DNA of 64,000 bases from Natronincola ferrireducens (GCF_900100845.1 NZ_FNFP01000008.1:1-64000), one strand, 5' to 3'; positions 7,990 to 16,112 are shown, counted from the first letter of the stretch. Made by a program: numbers and translations. Notes: generated by a model not told the origin, from the letters alone.

Positions 7990-8640
7990 AGGGTCCTCTC
8001 CCCCAACTACCGCCCCATAGCAATAGGATTCAAGTGAAGTCTATCTCCCAGGTTAATCCTATCCCTATGGCCCTTTCCCTAAATGTACATTTAAGAAATA
8101 GTTGCTCCTATAGGGCAATTCCTCCGAGGTCAGCAACTACCGCTCCACTTTCCTGAAATCGACATTTAGTGAATAGTTGGGCGATACCGGGGCAGAGCTT
8201 CGAAGTCTTTTGCTGAAGTATGTTTATGAGGTCTTATCTTAGTGATGCTTCCAGGTCTTTTGAGAGATATTCTTTGGAGTCTGGTATCCTTTATTTTATC
8301 TTCTACCGCAGACTTTCCTACTTTTAGACCAATCCATCGGACGGGAAGACTGTTTCCAAAGATACTGCTAGTTGACAAATTCTTTAAGCAAGAGAAGAAA
8401 ACCACTTCACTTGCAACCCCTCGGGTCCTGCAATGCTATTACCTACGTCCATAGATTGCAAACTTTGGGAGTCTTTGTGTAGATCCTGCTTAAAAAATTT
8501 GTCTTTTAAATAAATTCTCTGTTGGTCTTTATCTTATAGGCTGTCAAGCTATTCTTAGATCTTCATAAGTAGCTAGCTGTAGGTCTATTGAAGGTATGTA
8601 TTTGAGGTTATTTATACTCTAGGTTTACAACCTTCCTCCC
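7943..8640 (-). ncRNA. candidate large structured noncoding RNA
   Basis: This 0.7 kb block has no credible gene but has many paired elements on the minus strand. CCATAG (8015-8020) pairs with CTATGG (8065-8070) and, inside it, ATAGGATT (8023-8030) with AATCCTAT (8055-8062). CAACTA (8004-8009) pairs with TAGTTG (8099-8104), and a second copy of this outer helix is at 8134-8139/8174-8179. AGTCTGGTA (8278-8286) pairs with TACCGCAGACT (8304-8314). A further hairpin of about 10 bp lies near 8390-8420. The block ends in a rho-independent terminator. Its size and phage-like context recall the GOLLD and ROOL classes, but I cannot assign it. The 5' end is uncertain and no clear promoter was found. Confidence 0.45.
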
Positions 8641-8662
8641 GCTCTATCTTATAAAATAATAA

Positions 8663-8694
8663 TGCAACAAAACCATTATTAGGATTTTGTTGCA
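8663..8694 (-). terminator. hairpin after the ParA-like operon
   Basis: TGCAACAAAA (8663-8672) pairs with TTTTGTTGCA (8685-8694), with a further GG/CC pair and one bulged base. On the minus strand it lies 36 nt after the stop of the HEPN-like gene and is followed by an AT-rich but imperfect T tract. It probably terminates the operon or partly reads through into the structured block. Confidence 0.55.
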
Positions 8695-8729
8695 AGCTCT
8701 TTGCTACCTTTTTCTTCTAGAGAAGATAT

Positions 8730-9428
8730 TTAATATTTTACACCGTACTTTTGGTAGTATATTTCTTTCAGGGTGCTCTTAGAGCAAAAAAAATGAATTA
8801 GTTGCTTTTCCTCTGGGACAAACTTTTCTTCATAAATATCCTCAAACATAAATATAAAAATATAATTTATATATTTAATCAAATTACAGAAGTCAGTTAC
8901 ACTCTTATTTAATGCCTTATAATTATCGATGTTATAATTTCTGATTCCTTCATTAAAACTCATAAATTTTTCACCTTGTGAATGCACATATCCACATGAT
9001 TCTTTATACAAATGTAATATTTTTCTGAAAGAACCGTCCAATACACTATTATTCTTTACATCTTCAATCTTAAGTATATCTTCAAAAGATTGTAAAGTAT
9101 ATTGGCTGTCTATTTTCCACTCTTTCTTGCAAATTTTAATGAAGTTATCAATTATGTTTCTGTACAGCATATACAATATTTTAACATCTTTATATACTGT
9201 GGTGTATATAATCTGAATAAAAGTCGATACTATTTCATCTAGATTATTATAATCAATGCCTTCTTTCTGAAAATTAATTTTCCATATATAAAAGATGTAT
9301 GAAGCTTTATGTATAGACTTTAGATACCCCTCAATTAAAGGATCAGATATTTTTTCTTTATAATCATAATTCAGTAAGAAATCATGCACTTGAGCAAAAT
9401 CCTCTTGTATTTCTTTTTTTGCTAACAT
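8730..9428 (-). CDS. unknown helical protein, possibly HEPN-like
   Basis: The third gene of the ParA-like operon, 232 residues, strongly alpha-helical and rich in Ile, Tyr and Lys. I do not recognise a named family. The layout YRNIIDNFIKICKK in the middle followed later by FRKILHLYKESCGYVHSQ resembles many uncharacterised HEPN-fold proteins, where an Arg helix precedes a Y-V-H element; the classical R-x4-6-H nuclease motif is not clearly present, so activity is doubtful. The ATG follows GGGGG with good spacing and starts 2 nt after the upstream stop. Confidence 0.6.
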   Translation of the reverse strand: MLAKKEIQEDFAQVHDFLLNYDYKEKISDPLIEGYLKSIHKASYIFYIWKINFQKEGIDYNNLDEIVSTFIQIIYTTVYKDVKILYMLYRNIIDNFIKICKKEWKIDSQYTLQSFEDILKIEDVKNNSVLDGSFRKILHLYKESCGYVHSQGEKFMSFNEGIRNYNIDNYKALNKSVTDFCNLIKYINYIFIFMFEDIYEEKFVPEEKQLIHFFCSKSTLKEIYYQKYGVKY

Positions 9429-9430
9429 CT

Positions 9431-9835
9431 TTACCCCCTATTTAAATCTAACAGTTTTATGGCGTCATGCCATGATAAGTTGTCAGGATTATAATTATCA
9501 TTATTAAGCTTGGATATCACTTCATATAATTTATTAATAATTGCTTTGAGACTTTCTGAGTCGTCTATCTCCGATACATATCGTATTGTACGCCCTAGTA
9601 TTAGTGCCCTGTTTTTGTTTACATAATCTGGATACTTTATATTAAATACTTTGTCTAAAAATTCAACTATATCCTTATTTCTTTTAAAAAGTTTTTTACA
9701 TAAAATCAACTGCGTAAGGCCTGAAATCATCGCATTGTAAAATATCGTATAGTTATTTTCATCACAATTAAATACATTAAATTTTTCATCAAACTCATTT
9801 AGTGAATAAAACACTTCTTCAATATTCTTGTTCAC
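9431..9835 (-). CDS. unknown small helical protein in ParA-like operon
   Basis: A 134-residue all-helical protein with no recognised family (central part FLDKVFNIKYPDYVNKNRAL). It starts with GTG at 9835 that overlaps the ParA-like stop codon by 4 nt (GTGA), so it is translationally coupled; GGGGGAG lies upstream. Sitting between a ParA-type ATPase and a HEPN-like protein, it could be a ParB-like partner or an adaptor. That is inference only. Confidence 0.6.
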   Translation of the reverse strand: MNKNIEEVFYSLNEFDEKFNVFNCDENNYTIFYNAMISGLTQLILCKKLFKRNKDIVEFLDKVFNIKYPDYVNKNRALILGRTIRYVSEIDDSESLKAIINKLYEVISKLNNDNYNPDNLSWHDAIKLLDLNRG

Positions 9836-10680
9836 TGTTTGCTCCCCCCCACTTCATTATTATAAGCATTTAAAAATTCTGTTGTTAAATCCACTATATT
9901 TTTCCTAAAATCTTCCCCCATATCATATAGACAAGTATTATTTTCTGCGTGTTCTGGTACTTTTATAGAATGCTTCATATAATTATCAAAAGTATAAAGT
10001 TTATACTTTTCTCTAATTTCATTCATTTTAGCACTTCCATGGTTTGTCCTCTCTTGCGCTAAAGTGAAAATCATTCCTAAACACTTAATCTTATGTGGCA
10101 ATTCCTCGTTATATTCCTTTATAGCGTTTTGAAATAAACTTATTCCCAAAACTGATAAGAAATCTGGTTTTACTGGCATTAAGTAGAAATTACTAGCGTA
10201 AAATGCAGCCAATGTATATATTGATTGAGTTGGTGGACAATCAATAAAGATAAAATCAAAATTCTCTTTGGAACCATTCTTTTCAATATATTTTGTTAGC
10301 TTGTGCTCTCTTCCAGTAGCGCTACTTTTCTCTACGTTAACCATTCTCAAATCACCTGGAATTAACGATAAATTATCATTAATGTCATATTCTAATCCAC
10401 TTAATTCCTGAATATCTGTTTCAACAACGCCATCTACAAGGCTAGGTTTTAAATTTCTTTCTTGAAAAATCTTATGTATAGTTTGATTCTGTCCGTATAC
10501 ATCTTCTATATATTTATGTTGAGGTAATAAATATTGGGTTGCATTAAATTGCGGATCTATATCTATTAATAAAACTTTTTTATTAAAATGCATAGATAAG
10601 CAATGTGCAATATTCACACAAAGAGTAGACTTTCCCACTCCACCCTTCATATTCATAAACGAAATTACATTTTTCTTCAT
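9832..10680 (-). CDS. ParA/Soj-family ATPase
   Basis: A deviant-Walker P-loop ATPase of 282 residues. Near the N-terminus, MNMKGGVGKSTLCVNIAHCL is the ParA Walker A with the signature Lys; VLLIDIDPQFNATQY follows (A' motif); FDFIFIDCPPTQ is Walker B. Such proteins move plasmids, phages or protein complexes over the nucleoid by ATP-driven dimerisation. The start is ATG 10680 (MKKNVISF), preceded by AGGGGA. There is no adjacent ParB or centromere repeat; the two genes behind it are unknown, so it may serve segregation of the mobile element or a defence-type module. Confidence 0.85.
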   Translation of the reverse strand: MKKNVISFMNMKGGVGKSTLCVNIAHCLSMHFNKKVLLIDIDPQFNATQYLLPQHKYIEDVYGQNQTIHKIFQERNLKPSLVDGVVETDIQELSGLEYDINDNLSLIPGDLRMVNVEKSSATGREHKLTKYIEKNGSKENFDFIFIDCPPTQSIYTLAAFYASNFYLMPVKPDFLSVLGISLFQNAIKEYNEELPHKIKCLGMIFTLAQERTNHGSAKMNEIREKYKLYTFDNYMKHSIKVPEHAENNTCLYDMGEDFRKNIVDLTTEFLNAYNNEVGGSKQ

Positions 10681-10763
10681 GCCGATTCCCCTTTTAAGCA
10701 CTGAATTTTATTTAATTACTACGTTTATTTATTCTACATAATATTCCACATTCCTCCAATAAC

Positions 10764-10811
10764 ACAAAAAAAGCTTTAAGTCCTTATAGTATGTCACTAG
10801 ACTTAAAACTT
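10764..10811 (-). terminator. terminator of the phage-like replication operon
   Basis: TTTAAGTC (10775-10782) pairs with GACTTAAA (10800-10807); on the minus strand a run of seven T follows (plus 10764-10772 is A-rich). It lies just downstream of the last gene of the leftward phage-like operon. Confidence 0.7.
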
Positions 10812-10828
10812 TTCTCCCCACCCTCAAT

Positions 10829-11086
10829 TTATTCTATTCCCTGTCCCCCAAACCTCTTCATCCTCCGATAAACCCCACTATCACTCATGTGAAACCTTTT
10901 AGCAATTTCTCTATAGGTCCACTTTTGCTTATAAAGCCTTTTCATCTCCATAGCCTCTAGCTCCTTAAGTTCCTTAGGACTTAGCTCCAACAATCCGTAC
11001 TTATATAAAATAAGGTCTGGCAATACTTCTTCTGGAGACAGAATAGCTTCAAGGAGGGCCATATAGTTGTAATTCAGATCATCCAT
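10829..11086 (-). CDS. small HTH protein, phage type
   Basis: 85 residues with a C-terminal helix-turn-helix: KQKWTYREIAKRFHMSDSGV followed by YRRMKRFG reads like a resolvase- or sigma-type HTH. The N-terminal half is acidic. It is the last gene of the leftward replication operon, 1 nt after the VRR-NUC gene. Proteins like this in phages often act as late regulators or small-terminase-like DNA binders; which one is not decidable here. Confidence 0.65.
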   Translation of the reverse strand: MDDLNYNYMALLEAILSPEEVLPDLILYKYGLLELSPKELKELEAMEMKRLYKQKWTYREIAKRFHMSDSGVYRRMKRFGGQGIE

Positions 11087-11087
11087 C

Positions 11088-11381
11088 CTACCCCTCCTCT
11101 GTAGGTACTTGCTGGATCACCCTTTTCACATCTTCTACACCATATACTACAGCTGTGACGCCTCCTGCCTTAGCAATATCTCTTAGCACTTTTTCCTGTA
11201 GTTTGGTAGCCTTTCCCCTAGGTCTTTTTATTTCTAAAGCTATAAAGTTTCCTTTATAGCAAAGGATAATGTCAGGGATCCCTGCCACCTGATACATCCC
11301 TCCGTGGGTTTTAAAAAACCATACCTCCGGAAGCTGCTTTAAATACTGAATGATCTTCTCTTGGATTACCTTTTCCTTCAT
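11088..11381 (-). CDS. VRR-NUC domain nuclease
   Basis: A 97-residue stand-alone VRR-NUC protein of the PD-(D/E)xK fold, common in phage replication modules. Visible elements are an N-terminal helix EKIIQYLKQLPEVWFFKTHG, then GIPDIILCYKGNFIALEIKR with the catalytic Asp (GIPD) and E-x-K (ALEIKR), and a C-terminal strand-helix AVVYGVEDVKRVI. It probably cuts branched or flap DNA during replication or recombination. It starts at ATG 11381, overlapping the preceding stop by one base. Confidence 0.88.
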   Translation of the reverse strand: MKEKVIQEKIIQYLKQLPEVWFFKTHGGMYQVAGIPDIILCYKGNFIALEIKRPRGKATKLQEKVLRDIAKAGGVTAVVYGVEDVKRVIQQVPTEEG

Positions 11382-11566
11382 TAATAGCCCCCTTCCACTG
11401 CTTGATAGCTTGTCCTTTTGTCGTATGCTAGGCTTTCTTCTATCTTCTCGTCCTTGGATTTTCCGTATGTTCGTGTAATCCCCATGGCCTGTAAGGCCTT
11501 GTCTGGGCTATATCTCTTTGTGATTGATAAATAAAGTGCTAAATAATTCTCCATCATTGGTTGCAT
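11381..11566 (-). CDS. small phage-type protein of unknown function
   Basis: 61 residues beginning MQPMMENYLALYLSITKRYS. No recognised domain. The start at ATG 11566 has GGGGG 7 nt upstream; a longer frame to 11605 has no ribosome site. Its stop overlaps the start of the VRR-NUC gene by one base, so it belongs to the same operon. Confidence 0.6.
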   Translation of the reverse strand: MQPMMENYLALYLSITKRYSPDKALQAMGITRTYGKSKDEKIEESLAYDKRTSYQAVEGGY

Positions 11567-11595
11567 CTCGTATCCCCCTCGTTTTCTTATGATCT

Positions 11596-12063
11596 CTATC
11601 CCCAATGGCTCTTTTCCTTGGTTTCCTTGAATCCTAGTTGCTTATGTTCCCCTACCTCTTTTCTCTTGCAATTTTGATAGATAGTATCTAGGAGAACATG
11701 ATTTAAGGTCTTGGCCTTGTTTAATGCCTCCTTGTCCTTGGTTTCAAAGTAGTCATAGATGGCTGCCAGCATTTCTTCCATAAACTCCTCTATAATACTG
11801 TTATTTATATCAACAAAGCTTTCATAAAGGTACAGGGTAGCAGTACTATTTAAGGCCAGCAGGTCTAGGACCATGGATTCTCCCTCTGTCATTTGCTTTG
11901 CTTGCTGTAGCTTCCCTTCTTCCTCCAGCTCTTCCTTCAGAGCTTTAATTTTCTTTTCCAGCTTTATAATCTCATCCTTCCACTTTATCTTTGTTTGAGC
12001 TGGAAGGGTATCAGCCCTTTCCTTTCGCCTTAATAGCTGCTGAAGTTTTTCTTTTTTATCCAT
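11596..12063 (-). CDS. coiled-coil phage-type protein
   Basis: 155 residues starting at MDKKEKLQQLL (ATG 12063 with GGAGGGG just upstream). Residues about 1-55 are a long Lys/Glu-rich coiled coil (KWKDEIIKLEKKIKALKEEL); the rest is helical with the segment YLYESFVDINNSIIEEFMEE. Function unknown. It is the first gene downstream of the 12106-12347 non-coding segment, within the leftward operon. Confidence 0.6.
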   Translation of the reverse strand: MDKKEKLQQLLRRKERADTLPAQTKIKWKDEIIKLEKKIKALKEELEEEGKLQQAKQMTEGESMVLDLLALNSTATLYLYESFVDINNSIIEEFMEEMLAAIYDYFETKDKEALNKAKTLNHVLLDTIYQNCKRKEVGEHKQLGFKETKEKSHWG

Positions 12064-12224
12064 TTTCCCCTCCAGTTCTACTTGGGTACCAATATACTTT
12101 GGCAACCTTTTCTATTTTAAAGTGTTGAAATTACTAGGTTTTTATTTTAATTACCAGTTACACCTGTATTTTGGAAATAGTCATCTATTATTTTTGTTAT
12201 GTTGATTGTAAAGGGACTTTACAG

Positions 12225-12273
12225 CTATATATATACTATATATATAGGTAACTATGGTAATAGTGGTAATGCA
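12225..12273. repeat. AT palindrome plus tandem GGTAA iterons, possible origin
   Basis: CTATATATATA and TATATATATAG flank a single C (12225-12247). They are followed by three consecutive 9-bp units starting GGTAA at 12247, 12256 and 12265. A related inverted copy (ATTACCAGTTAC) lies near 12162-12173. An AT-rich, easily melted palindrome beside short iterons, placed directly downstream of a primase/helicase gene, has the look of a replication origin for the mobile element. The 12106-12347 interval holds no gene. Confidence 0.4.
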
Positions 12274-12347
12274 ATAGACAAGCCCTTGCAAATGCTATAT
12301 TATTTTGTTACATCTAAGGTTACAATTTAAAATGTCTGTGTAACAGT

Positions 12348-15155
12348 TTAAAAGGGCGGAGTTTCTTCTAAATTAGCCATTTCAGATAAATCAAAGCTCA
12401 CCATTCTGCAGGCCTTCCCCTCTATTTTCTTTACTACTGATCGCCGTTTTGTTCCGTCCTTTTCATAGGTGACATCAATATAGCCTCGGTCTCCAAAGCC
12501 CTGCATGATTTTTCTGTAAGAATAGCCCTGCTTGTCTAGGGCCTCCTGCAGGATTTGCGGGAAGACGTAAAACCGATTGTCCTCCATCACTCCGTAGCTC
12601 TCCCTCTTGGGATTGCCTTTGAATTGTTCTATATTAGAAATCAACCATCCCTGTATAAATTCGTAGGCCTTCTCCACCATATCGGTATTGATCATATCTT
12701 CAAGGTTAGATAAAATTTCATTCCCCATTGCTATGGAGGTATCAGCTTCATCAAATAACCATTTGCTAATCAATTCCTCAGCCAAAATCACCACAGCAAC
12801 AGAGGATACATGACTGCCTATCTTTTTATGATTTTCATTCATAGCCATCAGTGTTTCTTGTATCTCCTTATGTCTATCCTGCAATTGGTGAGGCTTCAGG
12901 TCCTCCATCAGTTTTCCTATAAAGAAGGGTCCTGCCACACCGTAGTTTATGGTGACGATATTATGCATACTTCTGGCGTTATCCTCCTCTTCAAAAGGAC
13001 TGCCATGGATCTCTAAGGCTCTAGTGTGAACTCCCGTTTGGGATCCCATGGTGGTTAAGGGTTCCTCTCCCGTTGTTAGAACAATACTTCTCCATGATCT
13101 TTGATTTTCAAGTCCTCCTGTTTTGGTGCCCCTCACCTTGCTATAACCCATGGAGAGCATATAAACCAAAGTTTCTATGTACTCTTGCTTGCCTCCAGCA
13201 ACCTGTCTTTCATCAATGCCTAAGGGTAAGTCATTGAAGAAGCTGGCCAGTCTCTCTAACCCTACGTTGGTGGCATTAAAGCTGGTCATTAGCTCATCAG
13301 GATTACCCCATACGCTTAGGGCTGCCTTGAGGGCTGCCGTCTTGCCTCCCCTGGAATCCCCCCAATTATGTACAAAGAAGATCCGATGGTTTAGGAGCTT
13401 TAATAAGGGTGCTGCAAAGCTACTGGCTAGGATAAAGCGAAAGATGGTGTTTTTTCTAAAGGGTTTTATGGTTTTTACCCAATCCTGTAGCTCCCCTTTT
13501 TTACTATAGGCCTCCACCCATTTCCTCTCACTTCTCTCCACATCCAGTACCAAATCCCCTTCCTTCCCTGGAAGAAAGTCCTCACCATGCCAGCCCAGTT
13601 GGTTCACCGACTGTTGGGTTTCAATGATATCAAAATTCTCGGCCTCTAGGTTTTCTAGAAACCTTACTAGAAACTTGGCATTTTCTGAAGTGACAGTGAC
13701 ACCTACATCCGCCAGCTTAATGATGGTTCTTGCTTGGAATATGGTGCTTCTCTGCTCCCTTACAAAGTGCCACTTTTTATCTCTATAGAAGGCGATTTCC
13801 ACCTTTTCCTCCTCCATCCCTAGGGCCTTAATTCTTCTGGCAATCAAGATGGGAGTTCTGCAAACTAAATAGGGTAGCCCTGTTTTAGAGTGAATCATTT
13901 CAACGCCCTTTTCTGTCACCCTCCATCCTGCAGGTTGTCTGAGCTTTACCGGGGCGTTAGGAATAAGGTTTTCCTCCTCCTCTTGTAGTTTCGCAAGAAA
14001 AATCTCCTCTGGATTCTCCATAACTCTTTTCCAGTTTTCTTGAAAGCTAGCAGGGTCTTTTATATGGAGGTCTGATGGGTCCTTTACTCCTTGAGAGGTG
14101 CATTGGATTTTATAAACCCTACCTCGAAAGTGTTTTTCTTCAAGGGTTTTACAAATCTTATCTAAGAAGGTATCCCCTCCAACATCCCCCTCATGGTGGA
14201 TATATACATCCAGTCCTTGTAATTTCTCTACCCAATCCCTATGGAAGGTGGTGGCCCCTGGGACCCCTAAGGCCTCATCTATGCCATGATGCCATAGGGT
14301 GTGACAGTCACTTTCACCCTCCATAAGAAAGACCCTGCCAACCCTCCTAACCTTGCCTAGCTGCCATAAACCATAGAGGCTTACCTTACTACCCCTAGCC
14401 CAAGAAAACCGTGTAGGGCTGTCTCTATGGTATCTCTGGCGATTGGAGAGGACCTTGCCTTCCTCATCTTTATAGGGAATAGTGATACCTATTTTTCCGT
14501 CTCTTATCCCTAGAGATCTTATAAACTCCTCTGGTAGTTTCTTTTCTCTACAATAGTCCTTGACTGTATATTTCGTTGTTTTCTTATTAGAAAAAGTGTT
14601 GGTAGTTACAGGCTCTGAATGGTGGTGGTCCTGTTTATTGTCTTGGTGTTTGTTTGGGTAATTGTCATTGTAGTGGTTTTGGTGAAGCCCTTGGCTTTCC
14701 TCCTTCCTCTTTTTGCTTTTATCCTTGGGGAGTTGGTTGGCTTTTCCTCCTTGATTTGCCTTGATTGCCTTGGTGAGGAGAAACTTCTCTCTTTCCTCCT
14801 CTTGCTCCCATCCCTGGCCTCTAGCAATAGTGGATTTTCTTCCTTTTCCCTCATCCTTCTTTCCTCTCTTTTTTCTCTTTCCTTCATCCTCTTCATAAAT
14901 CCCTTCCTCCTTAAGTAACAGCCTATAGGCCTCTTTATTATCAATCCCATGGAGCTTTGCTATAAAGGTAATGACATTTCCCTTCTCACCACAGGCTAAA
15001 CAATTATATACTCCGGTTTTGATATTGGCACCGAAGCTGGGCTTTGTATCATCATGAAATGGGCATAGCCCTACCAGATTATCACCACTGATTTTTCCTT
15101 TTTTGATGTGTCCCTCGTAGAATTTTTTATAATCTATTTTCTCCTCCAAGTTCAT
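12348..15155 (-). CDS. phage-type primase/helicase (CHC2 zinc, Toprim, DUF927)
   Basis: A 935-residue replication protein. Residues about 5-85 form a CHC2 zinc-binding primase domain (GLCPFHDDTKPSFGAN, YNCLACGEKGNVI). After a low-complexity Lys/Gln/His-rich linker (about 95-195) comes a Toprim-like domain (VFLMEGESDCHTLW; HHEGDVGGD). From about residue 400 follows a DUF927-type ATPase with Walker A NWGDSRGGKTAALK and the Walker B region LPLGIDERQ. It would prime and unwind DNA for the element's own replication. All domains look intact. Confidence 0.88.
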   Translation of the reverse strand: MNLEEKIDYKKFYEGHIKKGKISGDNLVGLCPFHDDTKPSFGANIKTGVYNCLACGEKGNVITFIAKLHGIDNKEAYRLLLKEEGIYEEDEGKRKKRGKKDEGKGRKSTIARGQGWEQEEEREKFLLTKAIKANQGGKANQLPKDKSKKRKEESQGLHQNHYNDNYPNKHQDNKQDHHHSEPVTTNTFSNKKTTKYTVKDYCREKKLPEEFIRSLGIRDGKIGITIPYKDEEGKVLSNRQRYHRDSPTRFSWARGSKVSLYGLWQLGKVRRVGRVFLMEGESDCHTLWHHGIDEALGVPGATTFHRDWVEKLQGLDVYIHHEGDVGGDTFLDKICKTLEEKHFRGRVYKIQCTSQGVKDPSDLHIKDPASFQENWKRVMENPEEIFLAKLQEEEENLIPNAPVKLRQPAGWRVTEKGVEMIHSKTGLPYLVCRTPILIARRIKALGMEEEKVEIAFYRDKKWHFVREQRSTIFQARTIIKLADVGVTVTSENAKFLVRFLENLEAENFDIIETQQSVNQLGWHGEDFLPGKEGDLVLDVERSERKWVEAYSKKGELQDWVKTIKPFRKNTIFRFILASSFAAPLLKLLNHRIFFVHNWGDSRGGKTAALKAALSVWGNPDELMTSFNATNVGLERLASFFNDLPLGIDERQVAGGKQEYIETLVYMLSMGYSKVRGTKTGGLENQRSWRSIVLTTGEEPLTTMGSQTGVHTRALEIHGSPFEEEDNARSMHNIVTINYGVAGPFFIGKLMEDLKPHQLQDRHKEIQETLMAMNENHKKIGSHVSSVAVVILAEELISKWLFDEADTSIAMGNEILSNLEDMINTDMVEKAYEFIQGWLISNIEQFKGNPKRESYGVMEDNRFYVFPQILQEALDKQGYSYRKIMQGFGDRGYIDVTYEKDGTKRRSVVKKIEGKACRMVSFDLSEMANLEETPPF

Positions 15156-15189
15156 CTCTTACCTTGCCTCCCCTACTGCTTTTTCTATT

Positions 15190-15205
15190 GGGGGCTATAG
15201 CCCCC
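15190..15205. repeat. GC-rich palindrome between replication genes
   Basis: GGGGGC-TATA-GCCCCC, a perfect 6-bp-arm hairpin in the 56-bp gap between the Cys-rich protein gene and the primase start. No T tract follows in either direction, so it is more likely an RNA processing or mRNA-stability element than a terminator. Confidence 0.5.
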
Positions 15206-15211
15206 ACCCTT

Positions 15212-15955
15212 CTACAAGGGAAGATTTTCATCCTCTTCTTCTACCTCAATAATGTAGTCATCCATCACCTTAATTTGTCTGGTGATTCTCTTAATTCCCT
15301 CAGCAAAAGCTGCCATCTGCTGGGCTGTCTCCTTTTCTAAGACCTCAGCTACAGCAAATTGTACCTGGCTATAGGTAATACCACTGCTACTTTGGGCCTT
15401 CTTTAAAGTAATCCTTGTGACCACACTGTAGGATCTATGGCCCTTGGTGATGATACGCTTTGCCATGTAGTTACTGAGATTCTTTAGGCTAGTGGGCGGC
15501 AGGGTTAATAAAATTGGTAGCACCTCACCACTTCTTAGGAGATAAATTCTATGCATGTTTTTACAGGCCTTACCCCTACCGTCTTCATCACTACCAAATT
15601 GGTTCAGGGGACAGGTTTTACAATCCCCGCCGGGAGTACTTTCTCCCCTTTTTCCATCCATGCTGGAGCAATTGGGAGGATTATTACCTCCACTGTATTT
15701 TTCCTGCCAGTAACCATTGACGGGATGATGGTCCACCATCACACCCACAAGCTCCTGTACTAGCTGGGGCTGATCGTCATCCTCACCGGGGATCTCGAAG
15801 GCTAGGCCTCCACCGGAGGGAATCTTTGCCCTGTCAAAGAAAATTTCCAATCCCTCCATATCCTCCACCATTGCTTCTTTTATTGCCTCCTCTATTATTG
15901 GAGCTTGAAATTCTACCTTTGCTACAGCCTTTTTAGCTCCAGATTTCTTTGCCAT
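15212..15955 (-). CDS. Cys-rich phage protein, probable ssDNA-binding
   Basis: 247 residues starting MAKKSGAKKAVAKVEF (ATG 15955; GGAGGAGAAG just upstream; the longer frame to 16054 overlaps another gene and lacks a ribosome site). The centre has a four-cysteine cluster (NPPNCSSMDGKRG, GGDCKTCPLNQFG, KACKNMHRIYLL) followed by a beta-rich stretch and an acidic tail VEEEDENLPL typical of single-strand DNA-binding proteins. This arrangement is recurrent in clostridial phage and ICE replication modules. The ssDNA-binding role is inferred from the acidic tail, zinc cluster and neighbours. Confidence 0.65.
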   Translation of the reverse strand: MAKKSGAKKAVAKVEFQAPIIEEAIKEAMVEDMEGLEIFFDRAKIPSGGGLAFEIPGEDDDQPQLVQELVGVMVDHHPVNGYWQEKYSGGNNPPNCSSMDGKRGESTPGGDCKTCPLNQFGSDEDGRGKACKNMHRIYLLRSGEVLPILLTLPPTSLKNLSNYMAKRIITKGHRSYSVVTRITLKKAQSSSGITYSQVQFAVAEVLEKETAQQMAAFAEGIKRITRQIKVMDDYIIEVEEEDENLPL

Positions 15956-15956
15956 A

Positions 15957-16112
15957 TTACTTCTCCTCCTCTTCTTTAAAATACATATAAAGTCTGTCCT
16001 CTTCTTCCTGATACTCAATACTGCTAAGGTAATACTTTGGATTATCTGAATCATAGAGTCTATGTTCTTTGCTATAGCTCTTTAAAATTTCCATGAGTTC
16101 TCCTATCTTCAT
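15957..16112 (-). CDS. 51-residue phage-operon protein
   Basis: A short frame starting MKIGELMEILKSYS and ending YMYFKEEEEK. It starts at ATG 16112, preceded by GGAGGGAG (about 9 nt), and its stop lies 1 nt before the start of the Cys-rich gene; the AAG TAA end is also part of that gene's ribosome site. Spacing, ribosome site and codon use all fit a real operon member. No domain is recognised. Confidence 0.7.
   Translation of the reverse strand: MKIGELMEILKSYSKEHRLYDSDNPKYYLSSIEYQEEEDRLYMYFKEEEEK

Noticed and set aside
7855-8037. Open frames of 60-79 codons inside the structured block
   Set aside because: No ribosome sites, no recognisable domains and odd composition; the helices they overlap explain the conservation-like pattern better.
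7943-8700. Group II intron, RNase P, tmRNA or T-box as explanation of the structured block
   Set aside because: No domain V-like GAGCCGTATG hairpin, no reverse transcriptase, no RNase P GAGGAAAGTCC core, no tag-peptide or tRNA-like ends and no AGGGTGGAACCGCG box were found.
12225-12273. CRISPR-like short repeats
   Set aside because: The units are 9 bp, directly abutting and without spacers, so they are iterons rather than a CRISPR array. No CRISPR array was seen anywhere in the window.
14619-14918. Open frame on the plus strand opposite the primase linker
   Set aside because: It mirrors the Lys/Gln-rich low-complexity linker of the primase/helicase; the hydrophobic Val/Leu-rich product and missing ribosome site mark it as an antisense shadow.
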